Assembly (NCBI GenBank): GCA_030549495.1
Contig: JAUIRK010000804.1
Span: forward strand, 248,001 to 312,000
Direction: 5' to 3'
Origin: Nectonema munidae
Taxonomy: Eukaryota > Nematomorpha > Nectonematoida > Nectonematidae
Length of the DNA stretch: 64,000 bases
Shown: piece after piece, positions 39,501 to 54,900 of the stretch
How the letters are laid out: every line of letters begins with the position of its first letter
Numbering within the stretch: the stretch's first letter is position 1
Made by a program: the position numbers and the translations under genes
Notes under the pieces: generated by a model
What the model was told of the DNA's origin: nothing
The model's database searches: none
What the model saw: only the letters and a program-made list of their open reading frames with translations

Positions 39501-42500
39501 TCCTATTGCTAAATCTGCTTTCTAAAAATATTTTTAATATAGTATCAAATATACGTCATATCTTTTTGTTTGATCATAACATTTGAAACCAATAAAACCG
39601 ATCTGCAGTGAAGGTAATTGTGAGATTACAATAAATTTTATAGAATCACATGCATAAAATTACAATTTTGAGAGAGTAAGCCAATTATTGGGCATAAAGT
39701 TTTAAAAACAAATGAATTCTCTTTTTCAAACATAACGCGGAGAAACAAAGGAGGTTAGCGTCGTAGGTTGCAAACGATGTAATAAGAGTGGGTGCACTTT
39801 AGAGAAACCAGAGGCTTTACCCTTTTTCTATCTTCAGTGCATAAAGCTAGATCTTTTACATCTACCACACTAACTCCCTTTGTTTCTCCGTGTTATGTTT
39901 GAAATAGCTGATTTATCGGTGAAAATTCACTTATTTTTAAAACTATGTGCGGAATAAATTGTTTACTCTTTCTCTTTTTACTTTATGCATTAATTTAATG
40001 GGTCAACTTCAGCTCCAAATATATATTCCTACAATTTTGAAATGATCCTGCAAAATGAAACATATTTGAGTGTTTTCTCTCTCTCAAAATATAAGCTTAA
40101 GTTTTTTGTCATTCTTTTTACTTAACTTTACAATTTTTGAGATGAAATCATCGCATATTTATTTTAAATGTCTTATATATATATGTATAAACAACTAAAC
40201 AGAAAAAAAGTGTAGCGACAAATTTGAACTTAACAATATTGATACAATGTTTTTATATCTACTTATTAAGAGTTAATCTTTTTTATTACTTTCAATATTA
40301 GCTAAAATTTTGCCATGAATATTTATAAAGATTTTATTGAGATATTCCAAATCTAAACTTATCTACCATAAGAAAATTATTTAAAGAGTAAAGCTAAGAT
40401 AATTCCTATAAGATTTTCTCATTCCACAAGTTATGTGTATCATCGTTGAGAAATACAGAAAGAATGGCTTCAAAGAAGCCTTATATTGCGTATATGAATC
40501 TGTAAAAACGTGTGATTTTGAGCGCTTTTACAAACAAAAATAATTTTTGGGCTATAAATCTCGGTATGTCTCTTTGCTAGATATAAAAAGCTAGAGATAT
40601 GAACGCTGCAATTAGGTGTTAGATAAAACTGTTCTATTTTTTGGCTAAAGTTTGATCAACGGAAAAAAAGTTAAGTTTTTTTCTACTCTATGCAATAAGT
40701 GTACAATAATTATAGAAGCTAGATTGATAGTGTCAAAGTACTTCAGGAAAAATAATATTTAAAAAACTATTAAACAAGCAGACATAGCTGGTTGCATGCA
40801 TTCAGAAGAATTATGAGTAAAATCAGTCATGACAAAGGTGGCTCAAAACGCTTTAAAAATTATTGATTTTCCGACTTGCTAACAGATATACTGTTTTTTT
40901 AACAATTCAAATAAGTGTTGAAAGAATAAGCATAAAATTTTCTAATCTAAAATTCATAAAAACTTACCCTAGCTTAACAATGAATGCCACACGAATATAT
41001 ATTCCATTTTAAAATTTTGCAAAATAATGGAATATTTGGCAAATAAGAAAGCAAAAACAAAAAGAAAGCGTTATGCTAATAATTTAATTTTTACATGTGA
41101 AATTTTTATTTCTTCAAAACTAACAGCCTTTTATAGTTGATTATTTTGATTATTATTTTTAGAAATAAACTTAAAGTATTTAATGAATTTATTCACAAAA
41201 GCAAATATATTTTATATAATCATATTATTTAATTTACTTTTTTTGACAATTTAGAATTTTATTCGTACATCTTTTATGATCTAGCCTTATTCTTACATTT
41301 TTTAATACAGTTAGTTAAAGCTTTTAAAATATTTAATCCATCTAGTGTATATCCAAATTGAACCCTTCAGTTTTCAAAGCCTGTGCTGAAAAATAGTTAT
41401 GAAGAATTATATAAGTGAAAGATAAAGTTTAAGTTTTTTGTATAAGTGAAAGCTTAATAAAGTTTGATTAGATTAATTAGGTGAATTTAAACTAATAATA
41501 GAAATTAACGGTTTTTTTGTTAACCGGTGAATTCATTGCCTAATATCTTTTAACTTAAAGGAAAAAAATCAAACGTAATTATATATGAACATAATTACTA
41601 GTAACAGAACATCAAACTAAGGTTATCTGTGAATTGGTCAACCTTATTCACTGTTTAATAATCGGTTAATTCTTTGAGTATAGAGGTTATCATTAAATCA
41701 TTTTTGAGAGTTGTACAAAAAAATCGAACTATACTATTTCTGTCATCGAGTGGATTCGACTCATAACACGATATACTATAAATAGAGTGTAATTAGCTTT
41801 TAAATGATATAAATAACTCTTTATAATTAATATACCAATTTAATCAATTCATTAATAATTCCGTTCCATTCGCCATTTTTCTCATTTTTGATACCATATG
41901 TATTATCTTCATTTAACTTGATTATATAGTTGAAGTTTAGCATTTTTGCTATTTCTTCAATCATGTCAATGCTATATCCTTCAAACCTATCATTTCCAGT
42001 TAAATTTTCATAATTTTCTTTTAGCATTACATATGGATCTTCCTAAAATATGCACAAGAATATAATTATTTAGTAACCAAAATTTTTAATTAAGTTATTT
42101 TCAACTATGCTATATTAAATTTGGAATAAATTAAAGAGACAACATAAATTAAATATCTATATTACAAAAAATGAGCTAACTAACCAGTATTGAAGTTACA
42201 ATTAGTGTTCGATTCTTCAAAATGTGACTTTTGTTTGACAAAGTTTTTGTAACTTCCTGATAAATCTGAAAACCTTTTTCTTTGTCCCAAAGACCTGTCT
42301 ATTTTAACATAAAAAGTGTATAAAAATGTTAGGATAGATCCAATATATAAATAAATATGGGATCAATTCGAGACTAGGCACCTGATTTCACTATCCTGAT
42401 TGGATCAAAATGTCAGTTGCTTATAGTGTACGTATGAATACTGGATTTGAAAGGATTTTAATGAAGATTTGTGCTAATTTTTTTATCAATTTAAAATTGC

Positions 42501-42864
42501 TTCGGAATCCACTGAAAACGTTTTGTACTTTGGAAAAGTATAAGTCAGTTATGTATTAGGGTATTTTTCGTAAAATTTTTATAAACTCTCACTTAACTCA
42601 ATTATTTAAAAAAAATCTTTCAAAATGCACACTTTTGACGTTATAACCTACTTTTTTAAATCAAATTAAAAGGTTGTGTTTTTATTTTTTTTCAAATAAG
42701 TAAAGCAATGAAAAAATTTTCTTAGCATTAATTTTCAGTTATTCAATTGAGCTAAATCCGTTCAAAACGCATGAACCAAGATTTCTATACTTTAATTGAT
42801 AAAATAGCAAGTGTATGTTCTCTTATGATGAAGACTTAATTTATTTTCCTGAATTCCTTAAAAA

Positions 42865-42924
<60 letters not shown>

Positions 42925-45900
42925 CATATATCTACATTAATATATTATATAAAAGCATAGCAATATTGAGTTAGTCAGTGATTAATATTATTGAAACAAT
43001 TATTTTATATTTAAAAAATTTTTTTTTATATATATTAACACTTAAACTAACAAAATAAATAATAAACTAATAATCTAATTGTGTGGAATAAAAAGCGTTA
43101 ACGTCACTACAAGAACACTTCAATTAGTGTACTTAATTCGTTGCTCTGTTGTCTATATCAGCGTTTTTCAAACTGTTTTTACTGCGACCCATAGCAAGAA
43201 GCACAGTTTGCATCGCGACCCATAATACGTAAGTGTAAAAAGACAAACTCTGATCACTAGATTCATTTATTCAGCACCGACTATTTATATAGGTATTTTT
43301 TTTATGATCTGCACATTGTTTAAATTTATTGGTATGAATAAAATATTAATATTTTTTGATTTTCTTCGCTTTGCCCTCCCTTGATTTCCTTTCTCTTTTG
43401 TCATGACCCATTTTATTTTTTACGCGACCCAATGAAGGGGTCTATATGTTTGCATTATTTTTAAAGAAAAAGTAGTAATTTGTATTTATCAAATTTTGTT
43501 GAAGGTATATAACTTTTTTACTTTTTTTGTATTTATTAATAAACTTTTAGTTTATAAAAAAACTTTAAGACACAACCTGGACCGTTTGTGCTTAAACTAT
43601 TAAAAAAGTTTGATGCTGTAGTAAACAGCTACTTGAAATTAAAAAAAACCTTTTCCAATTGCACAAAGGTAAATCAATCCGAATTAAGTGACAAATATTA
43701 GTAAAATTAAAAAGTATACTATAGAGAAGTTATAGCACTAAATAAACGTGTACAAAAAGAGGTACACGTCGATTCTGCTCTCCCCTCCCTAAAATTGAAT
43801 ACGCTATTGAATCAGTGCTAAGATGCGGTAATTTGTTTGATATACTCAATGAATATAAAAAAAATTTAAAGTTTTACCTTTTTAAGAATTCAGGTAAATA
43901 AATTGAAAGTCAATAAATAAAGTAAATATTCAATTTACATAAATTTGAATAATAAATTTGGATTGAATGTCTTTGAGTAAAAAGTTTTTGCACTCACTAA
44001 TTATTTTTTAATATTTTTTTGGAAAATTTGCTATCAAAATTTGTTAAATTAGTAATCTCTTAAACTTTATCACAGAAAATTTACGACCATTGAAACATGA
44101 AAAAAAATTATCAAAACACACTGTGATCTTGGCAATGACATTATGACCGTTTCCAAGATGTTTTACATTAAGCATCGGAATGTAATATTCTTCAAGATTT
44201 CGATTGAAAATCACAGGTATGTAGTTACTGTCGCCCTTATTTCTTATTTAAAAGGACTCATAACAGTTATGGGGTATTTAATATAGCAGAGCTGTAATTT
44301 AAGTAGTACATATTTGGACACTAAATTTGGAAACAATAATAATAATGAATAAATACTTTGGATTTTAATCTTCAAAATTTCTACAACTTTCACAATGTGA
44401 GAAGCAAAATTTTGAAGACCAAAGTCTGCCTATTTTTCAACGAAATTGTATTTATTTTAAGCTGAAAGTTAAATTTTTCATTTTTTTTAAATAATAAAAC
44501 TTTACATTATTATACTTTAATTCAATATAAAATTTCCAAATTTTTTGATATTTTTGTAAACCACTTGTTTGCGTGACTATTGTCTCGTTTTGGGCAACAC
44601 AGGGATGTTTAAAGTTTAAAAAAAAATTAAAAGAAAAATAAATGAAAAAAATTTAAAAATTTTTATTGAAAAAATCTATTCCTTTTTAAACCACGAGAAG
44701 CTTTAAAACATGAAGTTTTACATTGCACTTTGTGCATTTTCTTTTTGTTGTTTTGCCACAAAGAGCACATCTTGATTTATTTTAATCTTTTCGAGGAAAA
44801 TGATTCAAACCATCATATCGCATTGAATCATCTTTTCGATTAGAAACACGGCTATTGTGAAAAACTGTGTTTCTTGCTGGAATAACTTTTTTATCATGGC
44901 AATACGTTTGTAAATAAGAAGGCGCAATTAACCGTATGTGCTCCAAAAAATGTGCATGGTTTTTCAATATTTTTGTGTATAATTAACCATGAATTATGCA
45001 TGCTAATTTCTATACAATATAAAAAAGTGGCTAATATCATTTTATTCTATTTCTGATAAAAGGTCTGTATGTTGAAAAAGCATGATCCATCTGATCAGTG
45101 CCAACCATTGATTTATTGTATTTGCCAATGATTGCTGGTCTTGAAACTGCAACATATTCTTTTAACTCTAGTGACCATCTTCTTGCTACTCATGAAGGTC
45201 CATTATCATTCCATCACTAATTCAACTCCACTGTTTGCATATTTATAACCTATAACAATAGATCCTTTTTTCTTCTTTTTAAATTCAGCTTATGAAGGTA
45301 ATGGACAATCTTGTATCATGTTGGCCTTTATTTTTCCTGTACATCCAATGTTTTTATTTTTAAGTATTTTAAAAGTGGTATTGAGTTAAAGTTTGCTGTT
45401 CATTTATACAGTTCCTTCTTGTAAGGATTTTAGTAACCCAAGAACACCACTTGGTCCTAAACTATATTCATTCTTTGAACCTTTTCCTTGATACACTTCA
45501 AAATTGGCCACGTTTTCTAATCCTAAGATCATGTTGGTGTTCATTATCGCCTTTTGAATATACCAATTTGTTATTGCGCAGGGGTAGCAAATCTTCGGTC
45601 ACAACTTTTTAAAATCAGTCTTTTGATCTTTTTTTGGTATAGGTTATGAAGTTTTCTTCAAAAGCACGAATTAATTGAAGTTTACATTGTTCTAGTAATT
45701 GTTTTTTTGATAAATTATGTAATTCAAAATTTAATTCAAAACTTAAATTTTCATCTGAACAGTTTACACCATCAGGCGGAGCTATAAAAATATCAGCACT
45801 AAGCCACTGGTATTAATGTTGAGAGCATCAATAGCATCATCATTTAGTGTAAAACGTTGACTTTCAACTGCTGAAGTAACTTTTTTTATATATTTTTTTT

Positions 45901-48900
45901 AGTTTTACTTATTGTTGCTTCAATGCAATTTAGAAGTAAAAACGACTATTTTAGTGCAATAAAATTATTTTAAAGATTTTTTGAAGCAATTATCGAAAGA
46001 TCGGAAGCATTCTGCTGCTTGTAAAGTCAATTTTTTTAAAAAGAATCATAACACTTAATAATGCTCGTCTAATGCTATCAATAAATGTAGAAAACACACT
46101 TTTGAATATTTATAAATTACTGTTTACACAGCCTTAAAGTTTACTTGCCTTGGGGTACCGCAGGGAACAAATGTTGGATATGGAACAATCTGCACAAAAT
46201 GAGTCTTCAAAAGTTTAACGCTAACCTCTCCTAAAGTTCAAAATTTTCTATATTTCATATAAAACTGGTCAATAGCTGGACATCTTCCTTTCTCTATATT
46301 CGTAATGTAGCATTGAATGCAGAAAGTTTCTTTCTTCTCTGTGAAACGTGGAAACACTTTGTATAACAGTGTATTTGCCTAGTATATTATGCAATAAGCA
46401 TTACTGATAAATCATGCACAGTAGTAATATGGTGTTTACACAAAGCATAAAGTAGCCGCTAAGCTTTTTAAGCAGAGAGTATTAATTTTTCATATAATAT
46501 ATATATATAGAGAGAGACAGAGATAACGAAGATATCCTTTGAACTTGTTTATGAGAAGAAAGAGCAAAAACGAAAAGAGATGTCACAAGTATGAGCGACA
46601 AAAATCATGGAATATTTAGCATTTCCTTTATTCTGTCTGTCTCCTCTTTCTCGCGCGCTCTCTCTCTCTCTCCTCTCTTACGTTTTTATTAGCAGCAGTA
46701 GTACTAACAATTTATGCATATCATTCGTTTGTTATTTACAAACTTTTGGATTAAAAGCGAGATAAATATGCATCTCTGAATTATGATATAAAGAGAGAAA
46801 TCTCATAAAAGCTTCACTGCTATTCCAATTTTAATGAGATAGCCTACTACGAGTTCGAAGAATATTATACTCTTTCCTTTTTTAATTCCAAAATAAGGAT
46901 AAGTGGAGTGACTGGAGGCCAATATTTTCAGTATCTATTATACAAAGCATACATTTGAATGCTTTTCATTCTGTATGCTGCGCAAGTGGCTTTGGAAGAG
47001 TTGGTGGAGCCCGAGAAATTGGGTAAATGTATAAATTTTCAAGCCCTGGTCTAGGGGGGGGGGGGGTTATCTTCAACCTTTGGCGGTTGGAACTCAGCTT
47101 CAAGCGGTGCCTCACTTTGCTTCTTACACTAATACCCTTAAACACGCATCATTACCAAAATAACAAAATAAAAGTTGAGTTCCTTTACTTCCTCATAATG
47201 ATATACCAGTTTATTTCGCTCATGAAAATTATTAAGCTAACCCGGAAGAAACACTATACCTTTCACTAAAACGAAAGCTTGAATGAACTCTTTAATTAAT
47301 ATAAAAGTTGACCATATATTCTCGTATATATCTCGTGTATACCTGTACCTCAAAAAGTGGTGATTTTAGTTACAGATTTTTCAAAATGAAAATGTTCAAA
47401 AAAATATAGGAAAGAATTCATGAGAAAAATAACAAAAATTAAATTTTAGATATTATTTTATTGATTAAATTGAATTTTATCTTATTTAAATTTAAGGTTG
47501 AGTTATTTTTATTTAAAATTAAAATTGAATAATTTTAATTCATATATATGAAAATAGGTTGTGCTACACGTCAAAGAGTTCGATTCTCATCCAATCAATC
47601 ATGTTTTTGGAGCTATATAAAACATTATTTGAGCAGCTTAGGATGTATTTATATTCATGGAATCATATACATTAATATTGAAGATAGGAGGATGATATTA
47701 ACCCTCTCGTATCTCCTTGAGAAAGCTCTGATAATAGTTTCTATACATCACCTTAAAACAAGTGTCATTCATTTATTTATTCTGTAGGGTTCCAAAGGAA
47801 GTCGCTTAGATAGAGACCATAAAATTTGGTGAAAAATATGAAAAAAAATTGGTGAAAAATTGGGATTATCGTAAAAACTCACGTTTTATCCTCAATTTTT
47901 TATCAGAATTATTGACTAAAAACGGAGCTGCGAGTTATGTGGATAAACAGAATTTAACCGATTAAAAAAGTTGTAATAGAAAATTGTGAGAACAAGAGAT
48001 ACTAATTACAAAATTAATCTTGAATGGAATTCCCATGGAAAACCAAAATATCACTGTGGACCTCCGATTTTTTATTTTTTGCCTGTGGACCCCTATGAAT
48101 ATTTCATTGAGTTTGATTGAAGAACCCCTGGTTTAATCAATATAATGAAAGATTCATTAAAACTTAATTTTGAACTATTTAATTCTGAACTTTTTATATT
48201 TGTTTATAGATCTGATCAAAATGAGATATTTTTAGTTCTACCCTTCAAATTACGCTGACCTACTTTTTTTATATTTAATTTTGTGTGATTCCATATTTTG
48301 AAAATTATATTAATTAGTTGAATCAAATTGTAAAATATATATTGGTTGCAAACACAATTACCTAAATAAAATGTAAATTTTTAAAAAGGATGAATGAAAT
48401 CAAAGTAATGCAGGAACTAAATTTTAGTATACTAGAGTATATGCAGAATATGATAGGATACGCAACTTGCTTCAATTATACCCTAAATGAAAAAACAACA
48501 GACAACTCTTCACTGAGAAAGCACACTTTTTACCACTTATATTGAACTATGAGAAAAGAAGATTTCTTTCTGGATTTGAAACAAAAACCTTATGGTATCA
48601 AAGCCATGCATCTGTATAAACTTATACTCACACCCAAGTTTTGCTGTTCAAAACAAGAGCATTAGCTATGACAAAAACATGTTATATTATTCTGTTTACC
48701 ATCTGCATTAATGCATATTATTTAAGCAAAGTCGGTGTAGCTTTCATATTAAAAATAAACTAAAATTCTAAAAATGCGATGAAAATTAAAAGTTTAAGCG
48801 CCAAATATTTCAGTCTTTACGACATTTCAAAGGTATATGCATTGTGAAATGCTTTTTGTAAATTGATTTTCAATATTACATAAGTAAAATTATTAACTAA

Positions 48901-51900
48901 ATCTTTATAAATTTTGCTGATAAAAGTGGGTATTTTATACCTTATGCAATCCCTTCGATGTCATTTCAAGTAAACTAACTTTGTAATTTTTTCGGTTTCC
49001 ATCGCTTCCAAAGCTGATTTGTCCTGTTAATCCTTCATTATTCATCTTAAAACAAAAAAATTAAATTTATTGTTCCAAACTTTATAAGGTTAAAATTTTT
49101 AACATCAAAACTTTAATTTTGGGTAAATATGATATATAATAAAAAAATTTCAATAACTAATTTAATCAGTTTATAAAGAGTTATCACAAATAAAATAATT
49201 TTCATATGTCTAAGTAAAGTAAAATTTATCGAATGATTATACTCAAATTAGAATATTTTTCCTTTTTTCATTGGTTTAATAATTTTAGTTATGGTAAATG
49301 AAATAATGGGGTTATAATAAATCTTATCTTTTATTTCAAATGCATTTATAATTCTAAAATAAGTTTAAAATATAATTTTTTTGTCGTTTGTAAACATTTA
49401 CCTGGAATCGTAAAGAATTATTTCTTTCCCTTTAATTCGCAAAAAATAGTTTGCTTCTAAACAAATTCAATTTTTTCCAAGTATCATAAAGAAAAGTTTT
49501 TTTGGAACTATTAGAGAAAATACAAAATTTTTCTAAATTCACGTCTAAGGGGAATTTTTGGTGGCCCCTATTTTAGGAATCCGTGCATCTGGTTATGCTA
49601 TGCTATATTAATTGTAGCAGTGGAAAACAATGACATAGCATTATTCATATAGAAGTATACATATGAAAAGATAACACGTAATGATTTTTGTATAATATTA
49701 ATAGTTTCATTGTTATTACTGCAAATGCGAAAATATAAAATAAAAAATGATTCTAATTTTTAAGTCCTTTAAAACTTTTGACTTTACAGATTCAAATTTG
49801 TATATGACTACTGTTTTGAATATATGCCTATGTTTACCTACTTTCAATTTATGAAGATATCCTCTTTTTCGTGCTTGGAAAACTTGGTGTCCTAAAACAC
49901 TGTTTTTACATTGGTGGTTTACATGACATTCCATAAAATAAGTCTACAAAGTGATATGTCTATAAAAATGGATTACTTATTTACCTTGGGTATTTTCATA
50001 TAAAAAGTTCATAGATTTCCATCTCAATTTACATTGAATATTAAAGACTGAAATTGAAGAAAAGTAATCATTTCGTCTAAAAAAAGGTTCAGAGAAGCAA
50101 ATAAAGTTTATAATTATTTACTTAAGATTAATTGAGACAATATTTAAATTAAAAATACACAAAAAAATAAAGGGTTTTGTAAGAAATTAAATAGAAAATT
50201 CAGTTTCAAAAAATTAATTCTCAATAAATTGAGTCTCTCAATTGATTAATTATATATATACCTCGCAGAAACTACAATATTTGAAAGAAATTTTAATACC
50301 TATTCTTATAACTAACTAACTAACTATAATAATTAACTAAATAATAAACTAAAAAAATTAATTAACTAAATTTATAAATATTAATTTAAATTTTTTTTCT
50401 AATTTACAGATTTTCTTCTGTTTTTAGCAATATTTTAAATCTTATGTTTCATAAAGGTGTTTATAATGTGGTCAAGATTTTTAGCTGAAAAAAGTCTAAT
50501 TTATATATTCTATAATAATATATAATTAGCTGTTTCAAGCGAATATTGCATGTGTTGGTGCTATACTACATAAATTTAATATTATTACAATTAATTCTCC
50601 ATATTCCCTTGTCATGTTTTATCTTTTTGAAGTTATAGTAATGCTCAATTAAATAAAGGTAAAATATAAATTAAAACTAAAAAAATCAATTCTAAATTAC
50701 GTAATATTTAAATACCGGTAAAAATATGAATATGTTGCTTAATATTATTTGTAATTTAGATATTGTTTGTTTTATTGTTCTGGTGATTATAATTTTATAT
50801 GACCGAAATCTTCAATTACAATAAATTTCATTTAAAGTATCAATATATGAAGAAAAAAAAAATTTTAAAAATCAAAAATAACGAATTTGATATGAATAAA
50901 TGTAAGGGAAAATATAAATTATGTATATGTTTAAATTTGGTGGGCAAGTTAACACTCACAAAAACTTTATTATTTATCTAGGGTTGTGTATGGCACAATG
51001 AATTACTTCCAGCATGTAACTTATTTATTTAAAAGTGTTGGAAATAAGTATTAGAATCTTGGTATTCCAAGTTTTCAAAAATACAATCCTGCATTCCAAA
51101 GCAAGTTTTGCGGTCCATCTAGGAACAGATTCAAAAGAATCAATCTTATAAATATTATTGATTATTAGTTTAATAGTTTTTTGTTTTCACATTTTCTGAA
51201 AATATCAGTTCGTTTTAATAGGAAGTTCCCCAAATTCCCATGAATTCCGAGACATTTTTAAAATTTACTTCTACACAAAAAGTACTCTTTATTTAAATAT
51301 CAATTTAATAATATTCTTTAAACTAGAATTTGCGTTTTTGATCTGAATTAGTTTATTATGTATAGTAAAAAAGTTTTCTATATAAGATGTCACACGATTT
51401 AAAATCGCTAGGAAGTGTTTTTTAAGTTAAAAATATTTATTCTAGAATGATCATTTGAAAGAATAATACAATCAATAGTATACGCCTTGTGATAACTAAT
51501 TGCGAAATTACCTGAAAAACGTATTGAGTGTGCCATCCTCATAATACTAATTTTACCTTTGAATCTCGTTATAACAGTATTTTATTTTATTAACACTTTA
51601 TTAATTAAGAAATGCAGGGCGAAAAAATCTATTTTTATTTTCAAAAGTAATTAAATTTTTTTTCGTATTTTAAACAATGCATTTAGATTAAATTTCTGTT
51701 TACCGCAAAATGAGATAAAATTTTAAATAGAAAAAAGAAAACTTTTAAACTTCCTACTTATAAAATGTCATCCTTGAAATATGATTTCAAAAAATTAGAG
51801 CTTGCAACTTCAGCTTAAAAAGATGAAGTTCTATTTAGCTTACATTCATAATTTTGTATCGTTAAAATTATTTCATTTAGCGGTATTTTTGTTGAATTGT

Positions 51901-54900
51901 AATATTACCAAATATAGCTTACTTCAGATAGTTTAAATATAACATAAAAACATGTAAGGATGTAACTTAATTTTTATGATGTCTCATCTTGAAATATTGT
52001 TATAACCAAAATATAGGATTATTTTTTGCCTATAGAGATGTACCTTCGATTGTGTATTGGTCACCGCGCCAAACTTGGTACGCGTGCCATATTTTGCTTA
52101 ATAACAATAACTATGCACGTTGAATTAAGATTATCAAATATATTTCTTTTTTCTTATAATTATATGAAAAAAGTTTATTTATATTTATAATAAAAAGTTT
52201 ATTTATTTTATAATTATATAATAAATTATATAATTAAAAAATATATAAACATATTTTTTCAAATTTTTGAAAGATTTATTACAAAATACCTGTAAAATAA
52301 CTTTTCTAAATTTTTCGCCTTGGTTCCAAGTTGCGTCTTTGTCATTAACTGAGCAGAATAGAGATTTGCCATTCAATTCATAGAATTGCTTTGTGTTAAA
52401 ACTCTTTATTGCATATGCCAATATATTCAAAGAATCAATGACGAGTAGATTGTGTGTCTAACATTTTTTAAAATACATTAATTTGTAAAAAATAAATTAA
52501 ATAAATTCCACAAATCTTGACCAGTCAAATATATTAAATAAGGATATAATTATTTATTAATTTTACAATTTAGATAAATTAAATATGCATCTAAATTCAT
52601 GAATATCTATCTTGACATTACCGTTTGGTATAGAAGTATTTAGTTGTTAATTATTTAGTTAACTTCTTATAAGTTAAGAAAGTGTTGCTTTGACGTCATG
52701 AATAAAAGTGTAAGGATATCATAGAGAATTAAGTAAAACTTTTATTCAAAAAAATTAAAAACTTTATTAATTTTCTTCCATATCTTTTTCGTTTTCATTT
52801 AACCATTTTTTTATTTATCTGAAGAAGACAAGGATGGTCGAAAATATATAAAGTTTTCAACTTGTTTGTATAAAAGTTTTAATTATTTTCCTTTTATAAG
52901 TTTGTTAGTTAGTTTATCTATATTAACAATGGCGTCCAAAATGGTGTCATGCCATAAAGAAATTCAAAATTTGATTGCTGAAACAAAGTCTTTAAAAGAT
53001 AAATCTACAAGTCGTCAAAAATGAGAAAATAAGAAATAAATGAACTATATTAAGTGTATACACATTGTTGAATTCATTATATTTATAAATTTTTATAAAA
53101 ATTAATATCAAAAATTATCATTATTTTATTTTTACAATGAGTCTAATATTTGATTACTTTTTTTTGGGTATATAATTTAATATTTGCACAAAATTGTTTA
53201 TTTAAATGAATTCACTATGTTGTTAAATGTCTTATATTGCTTCCAATATAATAAGCAACTGAAATCAAGAAATTTTACTAAAAACTTTGCCATTATTATA
53301 AGCGAAGGAAAGTAAGGTTTTTGTTTATGATGTTTTTTTTAATTTTTTTTTTATTAATTGTGTTAGACATTCCTAAAGCGGTTTATATAAACCTTTGGAA
53401 GCTAACCTCATCAATGACATTTTTATCTATAATTTTACTAATCTTGATCTATACAAAATATGTATTTTCTTTTTATTAATGATCCTGTTAATGTTTTGAA
53501 TAAAGTTCTTCTTCTTCTTCTTCTTTTTTGTTTTAAAAAAAAACATACGTTAAAAAGATCGAAGAGCTATAATTATCGCTGCTGCTGCGAAAGTGTACCA
53601 AAATTCCACACTTTTCCCTGAGAGTATTTGCTTTTATGGAAATACTCCCTCAGTTTAAACAAAGCGTTGTTTTGAACTGATATATTATACTCATATAGAG
53701 ATAGTATAATCTAGGGCAGGGGCCGGGAAACTTTTTGACTAAAAGAGCCCAAAAACACATATTTTAAAATCTAATCCTCTGAGAGCCATATATATTTTTA
53801 AATACTGATTACAACTAAATGGAAAAAGAATACCAACAATTTTATAGTATAATAAGACTCTGAATTTATTTTAAACAACATTGTTTTATCGAAGTTATTT
53901 ATTAATAAGCAAAGTCTCATCAGCTTTATTTGTGTCGTCGTGATTCGTAATGATGATGAAATTAAGAGAGTGTAGAATTGGCAAGAAGGATATGCATTAT
54001 CGCAATACTTCCCTTTATCCTGAATGCCACCTGATTTATCTGAGAGCCAGATGCAGTCATCAAAAGAGCCATGTCTGGCTCGCGAGCCATAGGTTCCCGA
54101 CCTCTGATCTAGGGGCTAACAACAACAACAAGAGCTATAATTAGCTTTAATTTATTAATTTAATTTAATTGAATTTTATAATTAGGTTTACATTTTGACT
54201 TTCGAACACAATTATAAAACTTTGCAAATATACTCAAAAATAATAAAAATTATTCTCTATAGTATATGCATAATAGCAAATTATGTAAAATTAAATTGTA
54301 AAATGAAAAAATTACGTTAAAAGTTTTAACTTTAGATTCGTTGCTTTCATCAATTTTATTCAGCATTGAAAATCCTGTTATATTAACGCCAAGACTCTTG
54401 TACTTCTCAATATCAATTTTATGTAAATCCTAGAAAAATTGTGAAGATAAATTAAAACATGATAAAATTTTTGAAAAATCTTTATAAGTTATATAAAGAA
54501 GCAAGAAGGCCCATCAAGGAAGTAGACAGTTGGTGATACGTTTTCTTCATTGATTTATAATTATAGTTGTATCGGATATCCGCTTTGCATCTACAGATAC
54601 GGATCATTCGCAAAAAATTTACATCCTCTTAACATCCTTATCCGAGCATCATTTAAGTTTCAACATCAGCAATAACATCTGTTTCCGCTAAATAAATTTT
54701 TAATTTATCCAAGATTTTTATGATAAGTATATCATTATGATAACACATTGATACATTGATATCTTCTCTTAAAATTTTTAAGAAGCATAAAACTTAGAAT
54801 AACAATTATGATATTCACATCCACTAAAAAACACCGCTACGATGTCAAAAGATCCCAAGAAAAATAGACAATAATTAAGTTATAGAAGATGACCGAACGT

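Noticed and set aside
42868-42922. Repeat array considered as CRISPR or satellite
   Set aside because: Plain (TAA)n microsatellite without spacers; the genome is animal.
44782-44967. Short minus-strand frame considered as an independent gene
   Set aside because: RYDGLNHFP identifies it as part of the decayed piggyBac transposase.
49716-49934. Minus-strand frame next to the exon 2 fragment copy
   Set aside because: It lies beside the duplicated junction, carries no receptor sequence and looks like chance.
53950-54144. Plus-strand frame with histidine- and cysteine-containing sequence
   Set aside because: It lies mostly within a non-autonomous hAT element including its terminal repeat.
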